A stretch of 64,000 nt of DNA. Origin: Stenopsyche tienmushanensis (taxonomy: Eukaryota; Arthropoda; Insecta; Trichoptera; Stenopsychidae). The DNA is taken from contig WACJ01000529.1 in assembly GCA_008973525.1 (NCBI GenBank), forward strand, positions 1,922,001 through 1,986,000. Direction: 5' to 3'. How positions within the stretch are numbered: position 1 is the stretch's first letter; each line of letters opens with the position of its first letter. Made by a program: the position numbers and the translations under genes. The notes below the pieces were generated by a model, which ran no database searches, had not been told where the DNA came from, and saw only the letters and a program-made list of their open reading frames with translations. Shown piece by piece: positions 49,700 to 60,705 of the stretch.

Positions 49700-50640
49700 T
49701 GCATATTTTGGCACTACTTAATAAATCTCTCCAGTATTTTTTCAGTTATAGGCATAAGTAAACGTTTTTTACCTATTCCCCGTAATATATTAGCTCTATT
49801 CGAGATAATTCTATGAATTGTGGGGGCCAATTTATTTTCTCCCCGTCCCTGCATCCCAAATTTCATTTCACCAGACAAATATGCGCCAAAATGGTGCATT
49901 CATACAATATTTTTACTATGCCTATGTTATTCCTGCAAGTATAAACAATAAATCGACAAAGTTTTATCGCAATTGGATGAATGGTATGGCAGCGCATTAC
50001 ATACGAACAAACAGATATTATTTTTTATATATAATATTGAAAAACAGATATTCATTGGATCGATCGCGTTCGGAAGTGTGCTTGGGATCATTATTTTATT
50101 GGAATATGAAATTTTGCCCTAATACTCAAAAACCTAATGGTACTAAATTTTCTTAAAGAATTTTCAACTAACCAACTTCCGATTTTTATTAAATCTTCAG
50201 TCTTTTCACCTCAAAAGCAACCCTATGCCGTCAAATTTGCAAATATCCATATTACATTGTAAGCCCTATATACACTTCTGAGCGCTTTTTGTGAACAAAA
50301 ACTCTTCTCTTTTAGTCAAAAACTTCAAATTTGAATTCGTTCGTCCATATGACATTTTTCCAATCAACAACCAACCATTGTCTAAGTTTTATGTCTTTGT
50401 ACTTAGAGTAGTCTATTATGTTTATTCAATTTGCTTAATATGAGTTTCTTCAGATTTTCCCACCGATAATGTCCATATGAATTCAAGTGACTTTTCACTG
50501 TTAACACATTGTAGACCTCGACATGCAACTCGTTGCACTTCAGAGACTGTAATCTCAATTGACGAAAAACTCACAACAATTGCGGACGATTGTGATCCCA
50601 GTCCTTTTGATTTGACTAAAGACATCTATTAATCTTAGAT
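49700..50640 (-). pseudogene. Tc1-family transposase, near full length, dead
   Basis: A minus-strand relic in Tc1 order. The N-terminal helix-turn-helix starts at 50625 (VKSKGLGSQSSAIVVSF then EITVSEVQRV). The catalytic start, DWKNVIWTNEFKFEVFD (about 50310-50375), has Asn where the family has the first catalytic Asp (TDES). KRRVFVHKKRSEVY follows. GCF-stop-GEKTEDLIKI lies at 50180-50223. NNDPKHTSERDR (about 50060-50097) has Asn where the second Asp is expected (QDNDPKH). NWPPQFIELSRIELIYYGE (about 49775-49833) keeps the Glu of the SPIE-type motif that is the third catalytic residue. Several stops and frame changes separate the blocks. Terminal repeats were not paired. Plus frame 49818-50156 is an antisense shadow. 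Confidence 0.92.
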
Positions 50641-50728
50641 GCTATATTTGCTTGTCCGCTACTTGTCATCCATACAAATCCACTCATCTCTCAGGACCGC
50701 AGCAACGTGTATGAAGCTTAAATTTAAA

Positions 50729-50963
50729 TAAATAAACACTGCCGATAGCACATAATATTTGGTCATTTATTTGCGTAAACATAAACAATACGCTTGAAAT
50801 CGATTAATTTGGGTTATTATTAGTCATTAAATTTGGGTTAACAATCTACACAATTTTACGATACTCTCTTCATTTCTTTTTCCCATTCACAATCTCTGAA
50901 CAGCCAGATAATCTCTGTCTCTGTCTCCGGGCTCAGCGCGTAAGGCTTTAAGAGTCTCTGGAA
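50729..50963 (+). repeat. Dispersed repeat C, copy 2
   Basis: AAATAAACACTGCCGATAGC through CTTGAAATCGATTAATTTGG matches copy 1 (45050-45147, inverted). The downstream part, AAATTTGGGTTAACAATCTA then a CTCTGTCTCTGTCTCCGGGC block near 50913-50935, matches copy 3 (59690-59800). Together the three copies define a unit of at least 235 bp. The CTCT-rich end and AATAAA at the start would suit an LTR or SINE, but no decisive hallmark was seen. Confidence 0.6.
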
Positions 50964-51794
50964 TTTGGATACATTATGTCTTGCAACATTTTTGAATACC
51001 CTTGATTTTTTTTTACATGTACAAAGCAGATATCCGCGCGCTCAGACGTCATCACTCATCAAACCAGAACCCGCATACAATGTGTTAAAATAGGATTTAA
51101 AAAAGTATTTGTAACGCTTAATTGTTATGTTTTTACATAAAGGTCGATAATATGCTAGATGTTTCCAAGCTTATTGCCGGTAACGTATATGTATCATAAT
51201 AATCCATGAAATAGAACAAATTTTAATGCAAACGCATATTTACTTCTATAGTTCAACTGATTACATTGTATATATAAGGCTCTCCGTCCGTTGCATTTCA
51301 TTATATTTTTTGTTGCAGAATCAGAAACTATTTTTATTCGTAAAAAAATTGAATTTCAATACGCAAAAACTATTTTTGCCGTATGAAAGCCTCAATGAAA
51401 AATAATTTTCCCCACTGTACCAAACGTCCGTCTCTGGTTTACAAAGCAAAATATTATTCACAAAAGAAGTAATCACAAAGCAAACTCCATTAGTCAACAT
51501 CAATAGACCTTTTTGCAAATGCAGAAAAAACATTTTTTTATGCTACTGTCGATTAATTAAAAACTATAATCATTTTTAGCATACATCATAGATTTTTTTT
51601 TCTACTGACGTTTTTAAATTTGTTTTTATCTTTTTTTTAAGAAAAATATAAATTAAATATTGAATTAATTAAGATCCAACAAATATAATTAAAAGCATTT
51701 TTTTAATGTTGAAAAATTAGCATGAGAAAATAAATCTGAAAAAATATTTATTGTTTTACCTTTTTTATTAATTCAATACGATTCGAAATATTTT
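50964..51794. other. AT-rich DNA, nothing recognised
   Basis: A minus frame at 51321-51533 has no motif. The rest is A/T-rich with T runs. Confidence 0.45.
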
Positions 51795-52760
51795 TTCTTA
51801 TTTAAAATTATACCCTGACCTTCTAATGCATACATAATTGATGTGTTGTTGGTTGCATGTCCGCATAGTTACCAATGGGGTTTCGTGCCATTTTCAATGG
51901 ACAAAGGTCATATAAAATTGACGCTTGAATATATTTCTTCGATGTGAACATTTTCTTTCGAGTGTTCCTGGAGGAATGATTCAAATGCCTGAGACAAATA
52001 AACGAAGGTTTCATTACTCTCGGCTGTCAATAACGTTCGGACACTCCTCGATTAAAAAGAAAGGCGTCGAATCATTTCAAGTTTAAAACCGAGAATTCTC
52101 TCCATTTCCAAAACGTGATCGATGATTTTGGTCGGATGTTCATTTTGAAAAGCTTTCGCACAGAGTAACAATTCCGACAATGGCCTATAATCAATCATCG
52201 TCGTCGGCGAAACGATCGTCGAGCTAGATGCCGCTACCAGAATCGAAAACGATCATTTCTTCCCAAAGTTATGTTTGTTTTTAGTCACGTCCAAAAGTAC
52301 TTTCACGCTAATTTTACAGGTCGCTTCGCTTAATCACGGGCCTTCTCCAAAAGTGCTTTCATAAAATGGATCGTTTGAATGAGAAGCAAATTATCATCCG
52401 CTTTGCCTGCAACTTCGACGCCCGTTGCCGTCGAAATGGAGTGACGATACCCGTAATTGGAGGCACCTCGATTAGATTTTAAACACTCTCAGAAACGAGA
52501 ATAAAGCTCTAAATAGAACTAAGTACCATTATCATTATTTAAAAGCTTAAAACTGAACAAAGAGTACTCTCGAAATTCTCTACTTGCCCCGTAATATCTG
52601 CGATTACGCCTCCCAGCTAAATCCATAGCACGATTGGTATAATAAGTTACAAAATTTCTTATAGAAATCGTTGATTTAAGCATAAGACATTGAGATATTG
52701 AGCAAAGGATAAAAATTTCACTTTTACACACAACAAAAAGCATTAGAAAGTCGACCAAAC
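51795..52760 (-). pseudogene. Decayed coding sequence of unknown function
   Basis: The clearest non-transposon coding remnant in the window. On the minus strand one frame runs from about 52758 to 52330, broken only by TAG (52519-52521) and TGA (52489-52491), ending at TAA (52330-52332). After one frameshift a second frame runs to about 51795, broken by TGA (52253-52255), TAA (52052-52054), TGA (51908-51910) and TAA (51869-51871). The four stops are in the same register, so roughly 290-320 codons are covered. The translation has amphipathic helices rather than AT-biased noise: examples are ADDNLLLIQTIHFMKALLEK, PLSELLLCAKAFQNEH and KIIDHVLEMERILGFKLEMI. The DNA is CpG-richer than its surroundings. 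No catalytic motif, zinc finger or signal peptide was seen. It could be a host gene remnant, an unfamiliar transposon protein, or an old viral insertion; I cannot assign it. Confidence 0.6.
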
Positions 52761-53785
52761 GAAATCATAGTTCACTTTGTGATTCGCGAGATAAAATTGG
52801 TTCCAAACGACTATCAAAAATGATCATCATATTCAGCAAAAAAACCTTGTATAGCAAAACAATTCTAAGAATTGTCGTGACATAAACAGCGTTGATAATG
52901 AAATGTGTAATATTAAATATTTACATTTTAATTTGCTAGGTGAGCTATGCTGATTATGTCAATAGCCGTTAAACACTACTATGATGTCGTGATACTAAAT
53001 TTTCAACTTCTCTAAAATTTTAATAAAACCGACAATAACAAATTATATTAATACCTGCAAAACATTTAGGATCAAAGCTGCAAATTTCAGCATTTTAAAA
53101 TGTCGTTAAACATACTTTTTCCATGTAAATTTTAAAATAAACAATGTCGTTAGCCATTTTAACTTGACCTGTAAGTAGTCTTGCAATTAGGCGGCCAGAC
53201 TAGTAACTCAATCGTCATGGGTTCAGATCTACTGGAAATGTGGCTAGCAACCACATTTTTAAAACATCGCAACAAAAACCATGACAAAATGGTTGTCAAT
53301 AGTCCCATGATTATTATTTTTGGCGTGTATAATGCGTTGCTTGTGCAAAACTAATTAACAAAGCGTAGCATATTGTGTTCGTAATTACATAGGATTGTTA
53401 ATAACGCTTTTATGATATCAACATATATTATGCAAATAAAACCATAAGTAGGTCATTGATCATTTCTGTTTTCGTAGGAACTTTAAGACAATAAAAAAAC
53501 ATCAAAAACGAAGACAAATTGAGATAGATATTCTTTATGTATTTGAACTTCTAAATAAAACTTTATTGAGATTATATTTGTAAAAATATAGCACAACATA
53601 AATTGCGGTTGCAAACACATCTGAAAAATGACACAAAAAAGGAAAAACGATAAGAAACCTACAATTGTCATCACTGCGGTTTGAATCATTCATTTCGATC
53701 TAAAACCAGAATTAGGATTTTTGGACTAAACATACTAAACATTCCATTGTATTCCTCCCCTATGTTTTTTTACTTCAATAGATGT
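52761..53785. other. AT-rich DNA with a tRNA-like fragment
   Basis: Near 53190-53235, GGCGGCCAGACTAGTAACTC is followed by GGGTTCAGATCTACT, a B-box-like word, as in a worn tRNA or SINE head. Two adjacent hairpins follow: AATGTGG/CCACATT (53237-53257) and AACCAT/ATGGTT (53277-53294). The minus frame 53483-53689 has no motif. Confidence 0.3.
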
Positions 53786-54148
53786 AAAAATCTGAACCCC
53801 GTATTTATTATATTTCATATCGATATTCCCATTATTAGAGTTGAGGTGTAGTAAATACATCACCGGAAGGGAAAGGTTAATATAACAATTTGAAAGACAT
53901 ATATGTACTGTATATATGTAAACATAGATTAGACAGTTACTGCTCAGTAGTATTATAGTTACGCCACTGTGTCCAAACGTCCAGATTTCGACGGGAATGT
54001 CTCTATTTAGTAGCCTTCATCGTACTGGTGAGGTGTACGATTTCCGTTAGATAAAAATTTCAATCCCGAATTTTTCGGAATTACGTTTATTAATCCTGGG
54101 ATTCATGAGCACCTAAAATTGTCCGGGATCCCGGGATTGGATTCCCTA
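53786..54148. mobile_element. hAT MITE family of 5.9 kb, second copy, 5' truncated
   Basis: Matches 6243-6595 over about 360 bp with scattered differences. Shared blocks include TATTTCATATCGATATTCCC, CATTATTAGAG, GTGTAGTAAATACATCACCG and ATGTACTGTATATATGTAAAC. It ends in the same terminus, GGATTGGATTCCCTA. The left 330 bp of the element are missing. A 12-bp word GGAGGAATACAA that lies just left of the shared block in copy 1 (6230-6241) occurs inverted just left of this copy (53747-53758), which may record a rearrangement. Confidence 0.85.
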
Positions 54149-56765
54149 GATAAGATGGACAAAGACGGGATCACGTTTCCAGTGTATAAGCGATTCTGAT
54201 ATAGACATCTTGAGCATTACATTGGTCCTCACCCTTGCCATTGAAGGAACTGGATCTTGAGAAGTCTTTAAAATTAACCCTTACTTTCTGTTAAGAAGGC
54301 CATATAAAATTACCCAGGTTCACAAATAAAATTATGCTACTCAATATCGAATGCACAAAAAGGTGAATATATAATACAGATGATATAAATTTGGCCCTTC
54401 TCGTGATACACGTAATTGCATTATAATTATGACACAATCTAAAAAAATATATTTTATCATAGCTCATCATCTCTCAATGCTAAATGTTGTTTTTATGATT
54501 TCTACATAAAAAATGATGAATAAAAAGTCAAGCGTCAATCCTGAAAATCTGTTAAGAGGCCTTCAAATGCATTCGCTGAAGACTATTTTTATCGATTGCA
54601 GTATGTCTTTTGCGAACAGCACTGCGAATATCTCAGGAAAAAATCTAGAGGAAATTTCCATGATTAAAATCCGCCGTTAAAAATAACGAATTTCAATACA
54701 CGAACGGGGTAAATTGTACATTTTAACATGCAACCCGTTTTCGTTGCGTCAAAGCAATTTTACAGGCGTTAGTGATATATGAATATGCCATATTCACAAT
54801 GTATCTTTCTAGAAAACAATATGTTTGTGCCAACGCCGAGGCTAGCAATTTAACTATTGTGTATTGATCAAGCGTGGAAAAATAGTATATTGCGCCAGAG
54901 TGCTGAAATAAACGGATGAACACATGCTAAAGCCAATTAAGTCTGAAGGTGCCCTTTTGTCGGTAAAACATGCTACTTCTCGTAAACACTAAAACATTAA
55001 TAGGAACAAGATAAATACGTGCTTTATTATTTATACTAGAAATAAAGCGAGCTTCATCAATGTGTAAATTACAAGAAAACACTACTGAAATGCGAGTAAT
55101 TTGAAAATGAGCAGCGCATTATATGAACTCTCAAGCAAAACCCTTAGTACCAAACTTATAAAAGGCGGCTTTATTATTTTAGACCATTTTTTCTGTTTGT
55201 TATGGCGAAAATCACGTTTGCAAAATGTATTTACACGTGGTTCCAAGCGACATTTTGAACGTTAGCACGTATCAGTGTTGGTTCAATAAATTTCCACCGA
55301 GAACTATTGACTTTGATAATGGCACTGAAGTGGGAGATTAGCAAAATTAGACAATGAATTCTACATCAGCTGAACCAAAGACACTCAATAACCAACGAAC
55401 AGACTTAATTTCACACGTTTGCCTATAAATTTAATGCACCCATCACTATAAAAATTTGAATCATACAAGCAAGAATATGTATGAAATGATCACTCTGAAT
55501 GTATTCAAGTTTAAATAGGGAACAATTTTAATATGACGCAGAAGTGTACAAGATTATATACCATACTTACAAAAATGAAAAACAGATTTAACAATTAACA
55601 AATGCACTCAATTTACATAAATATGAGATGAACGCTCCGTAAGAAAAAAATATGAATTCACGTCACATGATTTTTGTTTTTACACTTAGGTCACCGCTAA
55701 ATATGAAAATAAACCTTGAATACGACCGACACGTTGATGGATAAAAGGCACTTTTGTTGTATTGAAATTTGCAATGAGAATACATCAGTCGTTGCGGCAT
55801 CATTTCGTGTCAATATTATATTGACTATTTCGTGAGCAAGCATTCAATAGCAGCATGATAAAAGTCGAGGACAACTAGGGGCCGATTTCACGTGCACTTG
55901 ACTAATTGACGGAACAATATGCCATGTAACAGAAAAAATATATATTATATAGTTAAATATTTAAATGCAAGTATTTTATTCGAGGCTCCAATTCGTGCGG
56001 CACCCACTTGCTAGTAAAAGCCGTAACTTTTAGACCTCACATTATATTATAGATCTGTTGCTAGATTAATATATAAAATGAGATAAACAATGCATTACTA
56101 TATGCATGAGTGTATGTGAATCTGTTAGAACGCAAATACACTGTCTAACAATACTGTTTATTCCAACTTATAATAAGAAGCGTATTTTTGAATGTTTATT
56201 TCTTTTCCACCAAGTTTAACCGCATTTTAGCATGATCTATTTCTATTACAACAAGGTATGCATATTCAAGTAATTTATGATTTCAGAATAAAAGACAATG
56301 CTTTGTTATTTTAGTCAATAACATATTGGTGTCAAATTCATTTGCGTTTTTCTAAGTGCCAAATCACTATTTTAAAAATAAAGAAGTTGAAAAATTTTCA
56401 ACACCGCCCTATAATTCTTCGGATTTTTATGTGCCATATATGCAATTGAATTTATGCAATCTCAATCAAAGAAAAGGATATCTCATATGACGGTCACCCA
56501 TTTATTTACATATAGTTACTCACACATATATATTTAACCCTTTGAATTAGAGACGTTTCGCAGCACTTTAGGCGAATTTCTTACGCTTAACTAAAAATCA
56601 TTACACACACAAATGAATGTAAAATACTTTTATGTTTAACATTTTATGTATCTTTACACCATTATGAATATAATTTGTTAAATTTTAATAGGTTTGATGT
56701 TTTTTGCCGGCTTTGTTTCTTTCAGAACAGACTTTGCAATCTTTCCTAACTCCTGTTCAATGCTT
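54149..56765. other. AT-rich DNA, nothing recognised
   Basis: A minus frame at 54723-54923 has no motif. TTAACCCTTTGAATTAGAGA near 56537 could be another piggyBac-like end but has no supporting structure. The segment 55984-56006 resembles 42063-42085. Confidence 0.45.
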
Positions 56766-56767
56766 AT

Positions 56768-57127
56768 CTATCGGGCCGTGATGTTGTTGGACGAAAGGAT
56801 GGGAATAGACAGGCGACGAATATAAATACTCGCTTCTCTAAATAACTATTTATTCTACAAGAGAGAGAGAGAGATCTGGCTGCAGGAAGGACGATTTCCC
56901 GCAGCCAAGGTTAATTGACGACTCTCTGGACTTCCGCCTCCCGCGCGTCACTGCCCAACCAGCAACGATGCACGCGCAAGAAGCGATCGGTCGGTATGCA
57001 GGTGCAATGTCTCCACGGGTCCACAAAAGATGGCGCTGTTAAAATAACACATTGCACCTGAAGAGAGATAGAAGATGTCGCTGTTAACAGCGCTACTATG
57101 TGGAGATGGTAAATCGTCCACACTACA
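56768..57127 (-). mobile_element. LTR-like repeat, copy 2, inverted
   Basis: Read on the minus strand it starts TGTAGTGTGGACGATTTACC and shares the whole layout of copy 1 (45206-45544), including TGCATACCGACCGATC, GGCTGCGGGA, CCTGCAGCCAGATCTCTC, AATAAATAGTTATTTAGAGA and the end ACATCACGGCCCGATAG. It carries about 27 bp near the start (CTGTTAACAGCGACATCTTC and flank) that copy 1 lacks. An AG microsatellite lies in the 3' part at about 56862-56873. The minus frame 56911-57123 is a composition effect. No retroelement proteins lie next to it. Confidence 0.6.
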
Positions 57128-57479
57128 GAATCAAAAACTGAATAGTCTTTCTACCACGACTGTTGAACTAGTGCCAAACATGCAGTCCGGTTCGTGGTTG
57201 CGGACTAATATCAGATAAGAAAATCTTATACCTATTTTAAGGGGTGTCATGTTACACTTCATAAGATTATACAGAAGAGTGTAGGGACACACTTCAAAGG
57301 AACTAAACGAAAACAGTTATTACCGTGCATCGAGTTTCTGCATCAAACCAAGTGGTGAGCGAGAGTCACCTCTCAAATACAAAGTGTTAATTTGGAATAG
57401 AATTATTTAAATAGGAATTGTACTTAGGTGAGAATATTTGAGTCTTCGAGCAAAATTTCTCTGTTTTTATTACTGTGTC

Positions 57480-57600
57480 CAGTCGCTTGTAGGTGGTCCT
57501 GCAGAATTTTATCAATCACCTCATTTTTTTAGATACAGGTTATCAAAGTAAACTTGGATCGAGACGATCAATGGGAAATATTAATATTTTCAAAGCCCTA
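57480..57600 (-). mobile_element. SINE family S, fourth copy, minus strand
   Basis: Read on the minus strand it has GAAAATATTAATATTTCC, then CATTGATCGTCTCGATCCAA, then after an A-rich patch TGAGGTGATTGATAAAATTC and TGCAGGACCACC. The first two blocks match 22104-22150 closely and the last matches 25060-25092, which ties all four copies to one family. Confidence 0.7.
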
Positions 57601-57879
57601 AATTTTTTATCAATATGCCAACATTCGATTTATATTATGTACCTCAATATGGTATTTAAAAGTCTTCAAAGAATTAAAATGGCTATATTCGGCAATTTCA
57701 AATGGTACAACTTACTATTATAAACGGCGTTTGTTGTAAAAAGATATATTAAACCCGTTTTTCGCCTTAAAAAAAACGACATGATTTCGTATGACCATTG
57801 TATTTTAGCTGTTATCGCGCTCAATTCATTCCCTATATTTACCAGGGGCATTTGTCATTTCAATTCCAGAGATTAATGA

Positions 57880-58590
57880 CAATCGTTGACATTTATTTGT
57901 TTTGTGGTCTATTTTTTCCGCAATTTTTCGTATACGACAAAGAAACAGAAATGCATTCATTTCGTTCGGGCAAACGCTCGCCACTTAACCGACTACATAA
58001 ATCAACCGATAAACCGAGCGAAATATCTGCGACAAACAACTGCATAATTTTCCTTTGACAAATGAGACCTAATTCGGTCACGTGACATGCAATAAACCTT
58101 CCACCGAAGGGCAATATATCGAAGAAAAGCAAAAAAAAAAGGAAAAACGAGACCTTTTACTAGTGTATTGGACAGCGCATTATAGGCGTAATCAGGCACC
58201 GAACCAGCTTCCATTGTTGTGCTAAACAAATTGGATTTCCTGCAACACCGGCTGGTACAATCCACGCAAATTGCTGTCACCGTGATTTTGTGTTTTGTCC
58301 ACACAGCCACCATATATACGAGAGTCGAATTGGGTTATGGATTATTTAAAATCGAGGCCACAGCCGTATTTTGTCTGATACGCGAGAGAAAGGTGGACTG
58401 GCCATCGAAACGCGGACATCATTCTTTTTTCGTCCGATCCAGATCCAGTTGCCTCCGTTGCACTACGCCACTCGAATAAATATTGCAAATGCATTGTGCA
58501 TGCTATTACATCACGGCAGTGAGCTGGAACTGTGCGCAAACGAGATATGGGTCTTGCAATTTTACACAGGCAGAATGTAATTTACAGCAT
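57880..58590. other. Less AT-rich patch with opposing open frames
   Basis: Frames are open on both strands (minus 57893-58132, 58002-58313, 58342-58539; plus 58219-58479, 58371-58580). None carries a recognised motif. The patch is CpG-containing and could be a regulatory island or an unrecognised exon. No splice or promoter signal decides this. Confidence 0.25.
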
Positions 58591-59525
58591 CTTAATTGGA
58601 CCGTTTCTTATGCAACGCTAGATTAATCGAAATCCATGCACGGACGATTTAATCTCCTATTGATAATTCGAAAGGAATTAGAGCTACTCGTGTTACATTC
58701 GTACAAAATTTACAAATTTATTACCGAACACATGATTCATCGAGAATTCAAGCTCGTGACCACGAGAAAGTGAAGCGAGCGCGTTATGCAGTAATCCATA
58801 ACCGGATTCGTTTCTAAAATTTTACGGTTAAAATCACTCTGAAAAAACGAGAAATCTGAAGAGGTAATGCGTACAGTAAAAAAATAATCTAATATGGAAT
58901 GACATTTAAAGAATGGAAAAGCTTGAGCGAAAAAATAGATGGACCAAGAAAAAATCTCATTATTAGAGTTGTGATTCAGATTTATCATCATTTATTTGAT
59001 AAAAAATAATAATACTACCAAAGTAATTAAGGATTCAACGAACAAACCAGAAGCACTAACTTTAAATGCAACACTTCATAAACTAAAATTTGATTTATAC
59101 AATCTATTGGTATTGAGTATTTTTGAATTGGATAAATTATATACAGAGGATCTGCTAAATCTCATTCGCAAAAGTGCATAAAATAGCTAATATCACTCTC
59201 GAAAATTATAATGTGAAACTCAATATATAACATTTTAACATGATGATCATTTTCAAAAATTTATCCGCCAATAAAGTGAAATTTGAAAGTAAATTTAAAA
59301 GCTTGTATAAAAATTGTAAATGATCTGAGCAGCCACAAGGAAAACTTTTTATTTGTTGAAGACCCAAATAAAATATTTTAGTCCAACCCTATTTTTTACC
59401 AACGAACAACAATTAACCTTTTGAGGAGTGAGCAAATTTAAAGTCGTTGATGCCATAATCGCTTTACACCGATTATTTTCTGTCAGCTCCTATCAACGTA
59501 AGACAATCTTCAATTCGAGGCAGTC
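58591..59525. other. AT-rich DNA, nothing recognised
   Basis: A plus frame at 58996-59181 has no motif. TTAACCTTTTGAGGAGTGAG near 59416 lies upstream of repeat C and may belong to it. Confidence 0.45.
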
Positions 59526-59531
59526 AATTGT

Positions 59532-59838
59532 AAATAAACACTGTTGATAGTATACAACACCACTTCCTTTCTTTACATATACAATACACAAGAAATATAT
59601 TTATATGACTCATCATCAGTGAACGTCAAATAAGACATCCTGCGTAAATAAATAACATCATTATTAACTTCAAATCGAAATCATTATCGGTCGATAAATT
59701 TGGGCTAACGATCTATACAATCGTGTGATATATGCGGGGAAGCTCTTCGTCTCTGTCTTCCGAACTGCGCCCTGTATCTGTCTGTCTCCGAGCTCAATGT
59801 ACAAGAGTGCTCTTTCTGAAAAGTGGAGGGGGGATCCC
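59532..59838 (+). repeat. Dispersed repeat C, copy 3, diverged
   Basis: It begins AAATAAACACTGTTGATAGT. It later has ATAAATTTGGGCTAACGATC, TATACAATCGTG and a CTCTGTCTTCC ... CTGTCTGTCTCCGAGCTCAA block in the same order as copy 2. The first half is strongly diverged and contains extra sequence. The plus frame 59725-59949 crosses it and is not thought to be coding. Confidence 0.5.
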
Positions 59839-60112
59839 AGGCCCTGTTATAGTACTTCTTTAGGGATTAATAAACTAGAAATATTTATAAACAAAAATCC
59901 AAATGATAAATATTTTATGAAATTCAAAAAACCGACTGTATCAGAATAAAATGTATTTTTTGTGACCAAGTATAAAACAATGATTGATATTAGCTCTTTT
60001 TCTCAATTAATATCCGCAGTTTATTGCAATAAATGAACGAAAGTACGATAATATGAAAAATACGAGTAGGGATTTTTTTGAAGATTTTTAATACTATCTA
60101 ATTATATCTCCG

Positions 60113-60705
60113 GACATGACAGACGACAGACAGCGACTAACTGGATTGGGGGATCATGTTAATATTTGATCCGGATAGTCTGTTCCGGGTTATCCCGGAC
60201 TAGCCACACAAAGAGTGTCTTTCACTGATATTTTGGTCCCACGAGAAACGCTACGCGCAGAGCATCCAGTCAGGAGGAGGAAGGGTGAAGGTTATGCTAA
60301 ATCAAAGGATATACTACTGCGGGTTCACTGCCACCACGATTCCAAACTCAGTTTGAAGGGGGCTGCAGCAGATGACGGACTGCAGGGACCCCTCCTTCTC
60401 TATGGTACCCGTATCGGTTCGGTTATTCTTAGTACCTAGCCACGGAGACGAGTCGCCGTTCGAACTGCCTAAGACCGTTCTCCCCTGTATGCCTGGGCTG
60501 TTGAGGATAGTGGTGAGCCTTTGACATAGTCTCTACCAACTACTGTAATCGACTGTTCCGCACACCCTTTTATATGCACAAGGTGACCTGCGTACCCAAC
60601 TCATGTTAGCTGAGCTACCCCAGGTGCGTTTGATGAGCAAACCGACGAGGCTACGTTCGCGCACCTCTACTCAACATCATTACCCCAGGGGTTCAACCGT
60701 TTTTC
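60113..60705 (+). repeat. Dispersed repeat D, copy 2
   Basis: It starts ATGACAGACGACAGACAGCG and shares ACTAACTGGATTGGGGGATC, ATCCCGGACTAGCCACA, GAGTGTCTT, CTCAGTTTGAAGG, GGCTGCAGCAGATGACGGAC and CGCGCACCTCTACTC ... CATTACCCCAGGGGTT with copy 1 (14867-15370). It lacks about 60 bp present in copy 1 near 15050-15110, has about 250 bp not present there (about 60385-60640), and stops matching after AACCGTT, so the terminal hairpin of copy 1 is absent. No target duplication could be defined. Confidence 0.75.

Noticed and set aside
49818..50156. 112-codon plus-strand gene
   Set aside because: Antisense to the Tc1 relic, which explains the open frame.
53190..53235. Second tRNA-like gene
   Set aside because: Only a B-box-like word is convincing. 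No cloverleaf could be drawn.
56537..56560. piggyBac-like end TTAACCCTTTGAATT
   Set aside because: TTAA plus CCCTTT alone is expected by chance in AT-rich DNA. No subterminal repeats or partner end.
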